Assembly: GCA_033182465.1 (NCBI GenBank)
Contig: CP137323.1
Coordinates: 2,170,001 to 2,234,000, forward strand
Direction of reading: 5' to 3'
Length of the DNA stretch: 64,000 nucleotides
Origin: Sanghuangporus weigelae
Taxonomy: Eukaryota > Basidiomycota > Agaricomycetes > Hymenochaetales > Hymenochaetaceae
The stretch's first letter is position 1. Each line of letters opens with the position of its first letter. The notes beneath the pieces were generated by a model. That model was not told the DNA's origin. It saw only the letters and a program-made list of their open reading frames with translations, and did not search any database. The position numbers and the translations under genes are program-made. This document shows, in pieces, positions 33,224 to 44,200 of the stretch.

Positions 33224-36200
33224 ATGTCCCAACCGGGGCCGTCTCAGCCAAAGCCAGACCATTCCGAGCCTGCCCATTACTCGCTGGAAGGTCACCATCA
33301 CCATCATCTCTCTCATCCGTTCTGTCTGACATTCATCTAGTCATCAGCGTCGGCAACGTCCGAAATGATCTGAAGAAACGCCAGCTATACGCCGAGGTCA
33401 AGATCAATAAGGCTGCCCCCGAACGAGTGGCCATTGGGGAAGATGGAAAGCCGACATCGAATGCCATTATCCCATTGTGAGGGTCACTTGTGCAGTTCGT
33501 TTAACGATTGCTCAGTGTTCGTACAGCTCCCAGTCATACTCGCCTTCCGTCATCAATATTTCCTTCAAGCAGTCCTTAAAGCAGTCCTTGATGCGGTCCT
33601 TGATGCGGTCCTTCAAGCGATCCCAGAATCGTCTTCTTGGTCACGTTGTGATCAACGAAGACATCACGAAGCTGTTGCAGGAATCTCTTCCGTGTGAACG
33701 TAAGTGTTTACTCGATTGTCTAGTTAGTCGCTAATGTCATTGGCTAGTCAAGCGTGATCTCACTAGGACAATTCGTTCAGTATTCCGCAGAGAACAAACA
33801 GTGTCCGCTGGTTCAATTCACCTCTGCCTTAATGTCACAGATGCACAAGCGCGGGCGGGGCTTTGGGTCGACATGGCCGAGCGTAGGGTGGAAGGCATGC
33901 GAGCGAGGAAAGATAAAGCAGCTTCAGCGGACGGTGCTATTGGTCCTGTCATTCAGGCAGTGGACCAAATAGTGGAAGTTGTAGATACAGTTGCGGAGGT
34001 AAGCATAGCACAAGTCGAAACTTTCAGCAACTGAAATTTCTGGTCAGATTCATCCATTAGTTAATCTGTCGTGGAAAGCAGTGTCGGCTCTGTACAAGGT
34101 TCGCTCAAGTAGCTTGCATCGCAGTGATCGGTGTGACCTAACACACATTCCCAGCTTGTGTCTTATCAATTCAAGGAAGACGCGAAGCTACTTGTTATGA
34201 TTGACAAGATGAAGGACGCGTTCCGCTTGACCATTAAGGTGCAAAGTTTGAATGACCGAATCGATATGTTGAAGCCCACTATAAAGGAACTGCTGGATGA
34301 GACAGCAAAATGTTCACGCGCTATACGGGCATATGCATCGCACGGTTTTGTTGGTATGTTCTTTGCACAGGATCATATTTCTATGGAGAATAATGTTGCG
34401 GTAGGTCGCATAGGCCACTGGCCCGAAGGGAAGAAAATGGAGGAATACGCAGGTCGTTTTGCCGAGCTAAGAAAGAAGCTGGATTGGGTTATCAATTTGA
34501 ACACTGCCAAAGGGGTGGATAATATAGGTAAGCGCCATCTCGTTCTTGCCAGTCTACAGGCTCAACGGAGAATCAGAATCAGAACAAGTGCTGGAGAGAC
34601 TGGTGGACCAGACCAAGATGGATATTTCCAAGATTTCCGTCCGCACTCGATGCCTCGAGGGAACTCGTGAAGACTACGTGAAGCAGATAACGTCCATACT
34701 TTTCTGGGAGGCGGAGACGACTAGGGGTCTGGACACAGCCCAAAGATTCGTTTGGCTTACTGGAGCTGCCGGGGCTGGGAAAAGCACTATTGCGTTGACG
34801 ATAGCAGACATCTGCAATGCCAGAGGCTCTCCCGCTTCTTATCTGTTCTTTGAACGTGGGAAGGACGAGTACATATCCACAGTTCGATTAATCGCTTACA
34901 AACTAGCGAGTCTTCATCCCTCTGTCCGCCCGCATATCGTCAGGGCGGTGAAAGAGAATGCGAATATCTGTGGAAGTCCATTGAAGACGCAGTTCGAGAA
35001 GCTGCTGTTGGAACCGATCCGGACTGCAACGAGTGAAATCGAATGCTCTATCATTATTATCCTCGATGCACTGGACGAGTGCGGCACGAGTTCCCAGCGA
35101 GAAGACCTGGTGCACTTGCTGATGAATGACTCTGCTGGCCTTCCAGAAAGCGTCCGTATCCTCGCCACGAGTCGACCGGAGAATGACATTTTGGAGAATG
35201 AGATGCCTGGTCATATCCGTCATATCAAACTAGAACACAGATCCGACAAGAGTCGGCAAGACGTCGATCTTTACCTGAAGAAGAAGATGGTCGCTGTGGT
35301 CAGACAAGGAGCGCCCAAGGGCTGGGAGTGGGATAAGATCTTTGAGATACTTTCTGGTGCTGCAGATGGACTCTTCATTTGGGCATCTACAGCAGTAAAA
35401 ATGGTGGGTGAATCCAACAATCCTCGTCGAGAACTTCGGACGCTCCTCGAAGACATTCAATTAGTTGGTGGCGGGATCGATGGCCTTTATGCTACCGTGC
35501 TCGAGCACTCGGGGATCCCCTGGCATAAACGCGAAGCAAAAGAGGAATTTGCAAAAATCGTCGGCGTTATTCTATTCGCAAAGGAGACGCTATCGGGAGA
35601 AGATATTGAAGCCTTTCTTGGACTCGAGGAAGACACGGTGGATACGGTCTTAGGTCGGCTACGGTCTGTACTTTCTTATGAGACTGGGAAGCCCGTTCGA
35701 CTGCATCATGCGTCGTTCGCCGACTATCTAACGTCCGACCGGTCCAGTGGCAAGGAATGGAACATCGACGAAGCTCGTCAGAAAGCATACATCACGGAAC
35801 GGTGTTTTGACATCATGGGTGAGACGCTGCGCTTCAATATGTGTGGAATTGAATCATCGTTCCTGCGTAACAACGAAATCCCGGACCTACAGGACCGCAT
35901 CCAGAAAGCGATTCCGCGGCATGTGGACTATGCTTGCCGTTTCTGGTCTGTCCACTTCTGCCAGGTGGCGAATACCGACGAAGTTTTGGAGAAATTGAAG
36001 ACGTTCGCAAATCATCGTCTCCTGCACTGGTTCGAGGTTCTCAGCCTGACAGGATATTTTATTCGCATGGCTGCCGGCGCTCTCAATGACGCCAATCTGA
36101 AGATAGCGGTAAGGGACTTCACTCGTATTCGTACTTACTCTTACTCTTGGCTTATCTACTTGTAGGCAGTCGATTCGGATCTCTCGTCTTTCTTGTGGGC

Positions 36201-38463
36201 TTCGTACAGGCTAGCACATATTTTTGCATACCCGATCTCGCAAAGTGCTCCTCATATTTACATTTCTGCGATATCTCTTTGGAAGGGCGAGTCTCGCGTC
36301 GCGGATCATTACTCGAAATCTCATCCAATTGTCCAGGTGCATCGGTATGGCAAGAAAGCACCGGCACGGTGCATTAAAGTCTTAGAAGGACACTTTCTCA
36401 GGGTTTCTTCAGTGGCGTTCTCTCTGGATGGGAAACGCATCGCCTCGGGCTCTGATGATCATACAGTCGTGGTTTGGGATGCTAACAGCGGGGAGGTCGT
36501 GTCGGGCCCATTCAAGGGACACACAGACTGGGTCTATTCAGTCACGTTCTCTCCGGATGGGAAGCGTGTTGCCTCGGGCTCTGACGATCGTACTATTCGC
36601 GTCTGGGATGTCGACAGCGGCGAGCTCGTCTTGGGTCCGCTGGAGAGACACACGGGCCGGGTCCAGTCAGTCGCGTTTTCTCCGGATGGGAAGCGCATTG
36701 CGTCGGGCTCTTCCGATAAGACAATACGTTTGTGGGATGCAGACAGCGGCAAGGAAGCTTCGGATCCGTTTGAAGGACACACAGGCTCGGTGTACTCGAT
36801 TGTATTCTCACAAGACGGTAAGTGCATCGCCTCGGGTTCTTACGATAAATCAATTCGCGTCTGGGATGCTGAGAGCGGCAAGGTCGTCGCAGGCCCGTTC
36901 GAGGGGCATTCTGGCAGGGTCTTTTCAGTCGACTTCTCGCAAGATGGGGCGCGCATCGTTTCAGGCTCTGCGGACGAAACGATCCGCGTATGGGATATGT
37001 ATAGCGGCAAATTGCTCGGTCTTCCGATTAAAGGCCATACTAATAGTGTTCGCTCGGTTATGTTCTCGCCGGACGGAAAGCGCATTGCATCGGGCTCCTC
37101 CGACAAGACCATCTGTGTGTGGGACGCTGACAGCGGCGAGCTGGTCGCTGGCCCGTTCAAGGAACACACAGACTGGGTCCGGTCGGTCGCCTTTTCTCCA
37201 GATGGCAAGCGTATTGCGTCAGGCTCTGATGATCGCACAATACGCATCTGGGATGCTGAGAGCGGGAAATTCGTTTCGGACGAGTCCCGGGTGCGCTCAG
37301 GTCCAGTCAACTCGGTTGCATTCTCGTCGGATGGAAAGTGCATTGCGTCGGGCTCTGGCGACTGTACAATTCGTGTCTGGGATGTTGAGAGTGGTGAGCT
37401 TGTCTCAGGCCCTTTTAAGGGCCACACAGACCGGGTACACTCAGTTGCGTTCTCTCCGGACGGGAAGCACATCGCGTCGGGTTCTGGTGACAAGACAGTC
37501 TGCGTCTGGGATGCTGGCAGTGGCGAGCTCATCTTGGAACCTTTCAAGGGACACACAGACTGGGTCCGGTCTGTCGCATTTTCGCCCGATGGGAGACGCG
37601 TTGTCTCGGGCTCTGCGGACAATACAATTTGTGTCTGGGATGCCGATAGTGGCGAACTGGCTGCCGGTCCGTTTACGGGACATACAGACAGAGTCAATTC
37701 GGTCTCATTCTCCCCAGATGGAAGATGTATCGCCTCCGGCTCACATGATCAGACGATCCGTATATGGGATGTTGGCAGCGGCGAACTCGTCTCTGGTCCA
37801 TTCGAGGGACATACTGGGTCGATCTGGTCGGTCACGTACGCGCCAGACGGACAACGCATCGCGTCGGGCTCTTGGGATCAAACAGTCTGTGTCTGGAATG
37901 CCAACAGCGGTGAGCTCATCTGGAGATCATTCGAGGGACATACAGGCCGTGTCAATTCTGTCGTGTTCTCACCGGACGGAAAGTACATCGCGTCCGGCTC
38001 CATCGACAAGTCAATCTGTGTCTGGGACGTCGATAGTGGCGAGCTCGTCTTGCGGTCACTCGGGGGCCACTCAGACGCGGTTCTCTCAGTTGAATTTTCT
38101 CCGAGTGGGAATTATCTTGCATCTGGCTCTTGGGACGGAACGATTCGCATGTGGGAGGTGAACAAGGAGGCATTCACATTCAGTGGTAAACACAGAGACA
38201 TTGGCTCTCTTGACCGAATTTCTAGCAAGGAGGACATTATGTCGAAATGGACCTTATCGGAGGATGGATGGGTCCTTGGACCAGGAGGCGAACTGCTGGC
38301 ATGGATTCCCGAAGATATGCGCTTCACACTTTGTCGAGCTCGGAACACTGTTGTAATTGGGCAGGGATTTTCGACGAGACTGGACCTTGCAAGCTCTCCG
38401 TTGGGTGAAGAATGGTGGAAGGGTCTTCCTTTACCCGATGAAAGCGCTTCGGCGACGGGATGA
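33224..38463 (+). CDS. C2 - helical - NACHT - 14xWD40 STAND protein (NLR-type), copy A
   Basis: Predicted signal-transducing ATPase of the fungal NLR type, about 1,600 residues. Start at 33224 (MSQPGPSQPKPDHSEPAHYS). Order: a C2-like beta domain (VISVGNVRNDLKKRQLYAEV ... RLLGHVVINEDITKLLQE), an alpha-helical region (QAVDQIVEVVDTVAE, HPLVNLSWKAVSALYK, DRIDMLKPTIKELLDETAKC), then NACHT with Walker A GAAGAGKST near 34762 and Walker B IIIILDALDECG near 35050, sensor-like ILATSRPEND, and the helical part ending HWFEVLSLTGYF. One intron before 36166 separates it from a single exon holding 14 WD40 units of 43 residues (about 36400-38160), enough for two seven-blade propellers. A tail SEDGWVLGPGGELLAWIPED follows. 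About eight introns, all upstream of 36166. By analogy with het-e/het-d the propeller should recognise a ligand and NACHT should oligomerise. The helical region may be the effector; that is inference. Confidence 0.9.
33582..33641 (+). repeat. in-frame 12-nt minisatellite in the C2 region of copy A
   Basis: Five tandem 12-nt units encode the tetrapeptides FKQS, LKQS, LMRS, LMRS and FKRS, just before the conserved C2 strand LLGHVVI. Copy B has only two related units (IKRS, RKRS) at the same place. The number of units is a multiple of three, so the frame stays open. The added stretch is strongly basic, in a loop that in C2 domains often faces the membrane. Confidence 0.8.
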
Positions 38464-38587
38464 GGTCTTCTGTCTATCCTTATTAGTTGTTTTATTCGAA
38501 TCAGCATGTATCGTAGATGCATTTTTAATGGACCTGATGTACGATATCCTCACACAAGTGGAATGAATGCATACTGCAAGGAATCCT

Positions 38588-39060
38588 GGATTCTTTCCCC
38601 TAGCTATTTACACAAGAGATCACGCGTTGAGTTGAGAGCGAACAAGCCTTCCGTATCATGCACAATAGCACCTCGATGAATCCACTCAAGAAGCATTGAT
38701 TTTGCCTCCTTCACAAGATCCTTCACCTCCCATCCTTTGGCCTTTCTATGTGGGGATGCAATATGTTTGTACGCCAAGAGCAAGGCAAGACACGCATTCG
38801 CTTAGCACCACAATGAATAATTCTTTCTTCTCAGCCGTCATCCGGCTGTGGTTTATATGGTGCATCGAATACTGATAATTATACGGAGATGCCTCACGCG
38901 TCTCGCCAAGACTCTGAACCACAGGCCGCAACTTCTCATAAGGCAGAAGGTTCTCCCTCATAATGTACATTCCTTGCAAAAGCGGATTAGGCATCATATA
39001 AGAGAAGTGAGAACTGCGAGTTATGAATGATATCAATTTCTTGAGATAAGGGTATTGCAA
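38588..39060 (-). pseudogene. possible remnant of an unidentified gene
   Basis: Two protein-like stretches on the minus strand: SSHFSYMMPNPLLQGMYIMR through HHINHSRMTAEKKELFIVVL (38850-39050), and KAKGWEVKDLVKEAKSMLLE, WIHRGAIVHDTEGLFALNST (38590-38760), the latter ending in a stop. The gap looks like an intron ending CACATAG, but I could not find a donor that keeps the frame. Further upstream (to 39200) the frame is interrupted. The compositional bias looks coding, but no family is recognised. Confidence 0.3.
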
Positions 39061-39674
39061 GCCCGCGATGGGTCATCATTACTTTCGGCCAGCAGATGGG
39101 AGGGATGCTTTTGATGAAAGAAGCTGTCGGTATTGGAAATTCTCCATGGACTCTTTGTTCTCAGAAGACCACATTAATTTCCTGCACGAACATGATCAAT
39201 CCAAACCTTGAATGGATTGAATATTTCTCACTCGGCTATATAAATGAATCACAAAAATGCCTGTATATGCAGGGTCATCTGGCAAGGATTGGTCATACAT
39301 GCAATCCAGAGACGGAAGAGTACCTACTTGGACTTGACTGGAAGAAGCAATGTAGGAGCAGAGCAGAAGGATTATGCTGGTTATTCCACCTTTGTCTCAG
39401 GAGAAAGATATCGCCTAGAGTAAACACCTCGAGTCAGGCTTCTTGATGAAAATACATAGTCCTTGTACTTTGGAACATGCAGAACACAAACAAGTATGTA
39501 CGATCATGATTGCTAGATTTTAAGAAGCTGGTGTTGTTAGGTACGATCTAGACACAACTAGGTTCTGTTGCTATCTAGCATGAGATACTGAGGCACATTG
39601 CAATTCTCATTGGTCAGGCAAAAAGATTCGACTGGTGCGATGACAAGGCCAGACCCAGTCCTACATTCTTCAAG

Positions 39675-40222
39675 TAGTGTTCCGACCGTATGCGTATAAT
39701 GCGTATACGGCTTTCCGTATAGAGTTGGGAAAGAAATGCCGTATACGGCATATGCGCCATATACGGAACTCCACCTCGCATGCCCTTTGGAACGGCATTT
39801 GTCCCTGCCTTCCATGCGGGGAGCATATTATTTTCTTTGGAAATCATAATTTGAGTGTTACCAAGCACGGCAGGACTGGTGTCAGCAAAAAGTTTGGCAA
39901 TATGCAACCAGGTAAGCGATTATTCACACACATCCGGTGATCACATATACGCTGATCTGCTCGGACAGCTATGAAAATCATCCCTAAGCACCATTATCAG
40001 TGAACAGAATCTTCATTGCATCGAAGTACACTTTGAACACTTTGAAAAAATATTTGTTAGTATGTCCTGATGTGGTAGAGTTACGGAACCTCCGTATACG
40101 CCGTATTCCCGTATACGGGTGTTCCGTATCCGTATGAGACCTTGACCACCAAATATACGGTCGTATCCGTATAAGACTCGAATTATACGGCCGTATCCGT
40201 ATACGATACGGTCGGAACCCTA
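39675..40222. mobile_element. 548 bp nonautonomous hAT-type DNA element
   Basis: Ends are TAGTGTTCCGACCGTAT (left) and, on the other strand, TAGGGTTCCGACCGTAT (right), 16 of 17 identical and fitting the hAT terminal pattern YARNG. The 8-bp sequence TCTTCAAG is repeated on both sides (39667-39674 and 40223-40230), the target-site duplication length of hAT elements. The subterminal 100-150 bp on both sides are packed with CCGTAT/CGTATACGG motifs in both orientations, the usual form of hAT transposase-binding repeats. No transposase is encoded. The equivalent place in duplication copy A (about 31612-31635) has no insertion. Confidence 0.88.
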
Positions 40223-41293
40223 TCTTCAAGTAGCTGAGAGTTTATGCTCCCCAGTTATATTGCTAGAAGTCGAAGCCATACGAGCATGTAGGACTGAGAT
40301 GAAGGCATCTTGATCAATGAATCGTGTGTTCAAAGTTTTATCAAGATAACACGAAGCACCGATTTAAAAGACAGAGAATGTCGGTTGAGAGCATAGCGAG
40401 CACAGAGTAAGGGCAAAAGTCGGGAAGGTGCTTGTTGTGGATCTTACTAAGGAATTGCGGAACTGGTTCTTTGATGCTGATGGATAAAGCTGGTTTGACA
40501 GGTCGATTATGATTGAACGGAATCTGATAAATGCCTTTGGCCAACGACACTGAACACAGACTGATGAATATATTTTCATTATCTTGATTTATCTGATTCC
40601 AGTTGGAGAGCAGATGCGAACAGGACATTTCCGACACGAGCATCGATCTGTGGCGAAGTGCAAAACTGTGCATAGGCGCTATGCGCAGCCCACATCCGAG
40701 CTGTTGAGGCATACATAACATATGTACCCTAGATGCCTTGTTCGTTCTCTTGCAAATCTCTGCACCTTCGATCAAAGCGAAGGGCTGCGGTGTTTGCATG
40801 GTGCCGGGAAGATGCTGATTTTCTGCCTGTGTGGTGGCGACAACAACAGGTCATGGGAATGAATGCTTCTTTTCTTTGATTGACGCCCGGCTGACCGGCT
40901 CCACAGGATGATAGGTCCGAGTCCTTCAGTAGATAGGCCGTACGAGGCCGTCTTCACCTCCGTCAAGAGCACAGAGTGACAGATCTAGACCGAGTCGAAC
41001 CAGACCCGGCGCTTGATATGGTATTTTTTGAGGGGCAAGTTATCTCCCACGACTTCATCATTATTTGTTATCTCCTTCCTAATTGAGCTGTACTCACTAA
41101 ACTTACACTTTGACGCTCATCCGTGGATGGAAATATCACTTTATTCATCGAGAGAAGTACTGGGCATGATGGCATCGAAGAGTGCTAATTCAAGACCATC
41201 CCTCGACCCGTTTGGAAGGTAGTCGTACACGAGGACAACTCGTGTTTCGCTGTATATATGTCTGCGCTGGAATTCCTATGTTCATCAGTCACC

Positions 41294-44200
41294 ATGTCCC
41301 AACCGGGGCCATCCCGGCTTAAGCCAGATCATTCCGAGCCAGGAAACTACTCGCTGGAAGGTTAGCATTGCCATCACCTCACTCATCCGTTCTGTCTGAC
41401 ATTCGTCTAGTCATCTGCATCGAAGATATCCAAAGAGACCGGAAGAAAGGCGACTTGTATGTCGAGGTCAAGATCAATCAGGCAGCCTCGGACCGAGTGA
41501 ACATTGGGGAAGGCGGAAAGCCTACTTCACGCACCATTCTGCCATTGTGAGTGTGATACGTACAGTTTGCTTACGATTGCTTAGTGTTCGTGCAGCTCGC
41601 AGTCAGACTCATCTTCCCTCATCAATGTCTCTATCAAGCGATCCAGAAAGCGCTCTCAGGACCGGTTCCTTGGTCATGTTGAAATCAAGGAAGATGTCAT
41701 AAAGCTGTTGCAGGAATCTCTTCCGCATGAACGTAAGTTTCTATTCGATTGTCTAGTTTATCACTAATGTCTTTGGCTAGTCAAACGTGACCTTGTTCGG
41801 ACAGTCCGTTCAATATTCCATAGAGAACAAACAGTGTCTGCCGGTACACTTCATGTCTGTTTGAATGTCACGGATGCACAAGCGCGGGCGGGGTTTTGGG
41901 TCGACATAGCCGAGCGCAGGGTGGAAGGCATACGAGCGAGGAAAGATAAATCCACTTCCACGGACAGTGCTATTGGTCCTGTCATTCAGGCAGTGGACCA
42001 AATTGTCGAAATTGTAGATACGGTTGCGGAGGTAAGTATAGTATAGGCCGAAACGTTCAGTGACTGAGTTCTCTTGACAGATTCATCCATTGTTTGATTT
42101 GTCGTGGAAGGCAGTGTCGGCTCTGTATAAGGTTCGTTTGAGTAGCTTGCATCGCAGCGATCGGTATTATCTAATACCTTCCCAGCTCATCTCCTATCAA
42201 TTCAAGGCAGACACGAAGCTTGTTGATATGGTCGACAAGATGAAGGACGCGTACCGCTTGTCCACTGAAGCGCAAAGCTTGAATGACCGAATCGATATGT
42301 TGAAGCCTACTATAAAGGACTTGCTGGATGAGACAGCAAAATGTTCACGCGCTATACGGGCATATGCATCACACAGTTTTGCTGGTAAGTACCTCCAATA
42401 GAACTGTATTTCAATGGAAATCAATCTGCTTTAACAGGCCGAATGGCTCGTTGGCCCGAGGGCAAGAAGATGGAGGAGTTCGCAAGTCGTTTTGCCGAGC
42501 TAAGAAAGAAGCTGGATTCGGTTATCAATGTGAACAGCGCCAAAGGGGTGGACAATATAGGTAAGCAATCTCTCTCTTACAAGTCTTCGAGCTCAACGGG
42601 TAAACAGAATCACAGCAACTGCTGGAGAGACTGGTGGACCCGACCAAGATGGATATATCGAAGGTGTCTACCCGCGCACGATGTCTTGAAGGGACTCGCC
42701 AAGACTACGTGGATCAAATCATGTCAAAGCTGTTCCCGGACACTGACACGGATCAGAGCATAATCTGGCTCACTGGTATCGCTGGTGCTGGTAAAAGCAC
42801 CATCGCAGTGACGATCTCGGATGCTTGTGATGAAAGAGGTTGTCCCGCCGCCTATCTATTCTTCGAACGCGGGAAGGACGAGTACATTTCCACTATCCGA
42901 GCACTTGCTTACAAAATTGCGGCGCTTCATCCTTCCATCCGCCCGCATGTCGCCGATGCCGTGAATAGGAACAGTAATATCAGCGGGAGTCCGCTGAGAG
43001 CGCAGTTTGAGAAGCTGTTGCTGGAACCGATGCAGGCCACGGCAAGCGGAATTGAGCGTCCCGTCGTGATCATTCTCGATGCTCTGGACGAGTGCGGGGC
43101 GAGCAAGCAACGGGAGGATCTTTATCGCCTTCTTACGATCGATTTCAGGAGACTTCCGTCGAGTGTGCGCGTCCTGGTTACAAGCCGACCTGAAAACGAC
43201 ATTACGAGACATTTGTCGTCGAAAGGTCACATTTTGCATATTGAACTGGAACACACATCCCAGCGAAGTCGACAAGATGTTGATTTATACATCAAACAGA
43301 AGATGATGTCAACAGTCGTGCAGGGACCACCGAAAGGTTGGGAATGGGATATGGTCTGCAAGGTGCTCTCCGATGCGGCAGATGGGCTTTTCATTTGGGC
43401 ATCCACTGCAGTCAGGATGGTGGACGAGTCCAGTAATCCACGAAGGAAACTCCGAGCGCTTCTGGACGACATAAAGTCAGTTGGCGGCGGTATTGATAGC
43501 TTGTATTCGACTTTGCTCGAGCAATCGGGAATTACGTGGCATGAGCCTGAAGCGAAAGAGGAATTTACGAAGATCCTCGGAGTCATTCTATTCGCAAAGG
43601 AGGCGCTGCCGGGTGAGGATATCGAAGCCTTTCTTGGACTCGAGGAAGACACGGCGGATACGATTTTAGGTCGGCTACGGTCCGTTCTCTCTTATGAGAC
43701 TGGAAAGCCCGTTCGCCTTCACCATACATCATTTGCCGACTACCTTACATCCGACAGGTCCAGTGGGGAGGCGTGGAGCATCGACGAGGCTCGTCAGAAA
43801 GCACACATAGCTGAACGGTGTTTTGACGTAATGGACGAGAAGCTGCGCTTTAACATCTGTGGAATTGAATCATCATTCATACGCAACGATGAAATCTCAG
43901 ATCTACGAGACCGTATCCAAAAGGCTATTTCACGTCATCTTGACTATGCTTGCCGTTTCTGGTCCGTTCACTTCTGCGAGGTACCGGATCCCAAAGATCT
44001 CTCGGGGCATTTAAAGACCTTCGCAAATCATCGTCTCCTGTACTGGTTCGAGGTTCTTAGTCTGACAGGATATTTTATTCACGTGGCTGCCGGGGCACTT
44101 AACGATGCCAATCTGAAGATAGCGGTAAGGGACTTCTCTCATACTTATTTTCTTCGCTCATCTCCTTGTAGTCACTTGATTCGCAACTGTCGTCTTTCTT

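Larger units (their letters stand above)
31310..38530 (+). repeat. segmental tandem duplication, copy A
   Basis: From about 31310 this block matches the block from about 39378 with an offset near 8.04-8.07 kb. Shared non-coding landmarks include the acacc-t-gagtcaggct stretch (31355 and 39426), a ctttgattgacgcc block (32731 and 40876) and the whole NLR gene including introns and 3' flank. Coding parts are far better conserved than upstream parts, so the duplication is not very recent. Confidence 0.85.
38464..41293. other. region between the two NLR copies
   Basis: 38464-38530 is the shared 3' flank. 38588-39060 carries a possible decayed minus-strand gene. 39378-41293 is the upstream part of copy B and contains a hAT-type element at 39675-40222. 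The minus-strand frame 40341-40799 corresponds in part to 31739-32419 but is poorly conserved, so it is not annotated as a gene. Confidence 0.5.

Noticed and set aside
36428-38161. 577-codon alternative-frame open reading frame over the WD40 array of copy A (and similar ones in copy B)
   Set aside because: Produced by the 129-nt periodicity of the WD40 repeats. A repeat unit lacking stops in one alternative frame lacks them in all units.
40995-41293. Possible upstream exons before the NLR copy B start
   Set aside because: The upstream frames differ between copies A and B, whereas MSQPGPS... is the first segment shared in frame.
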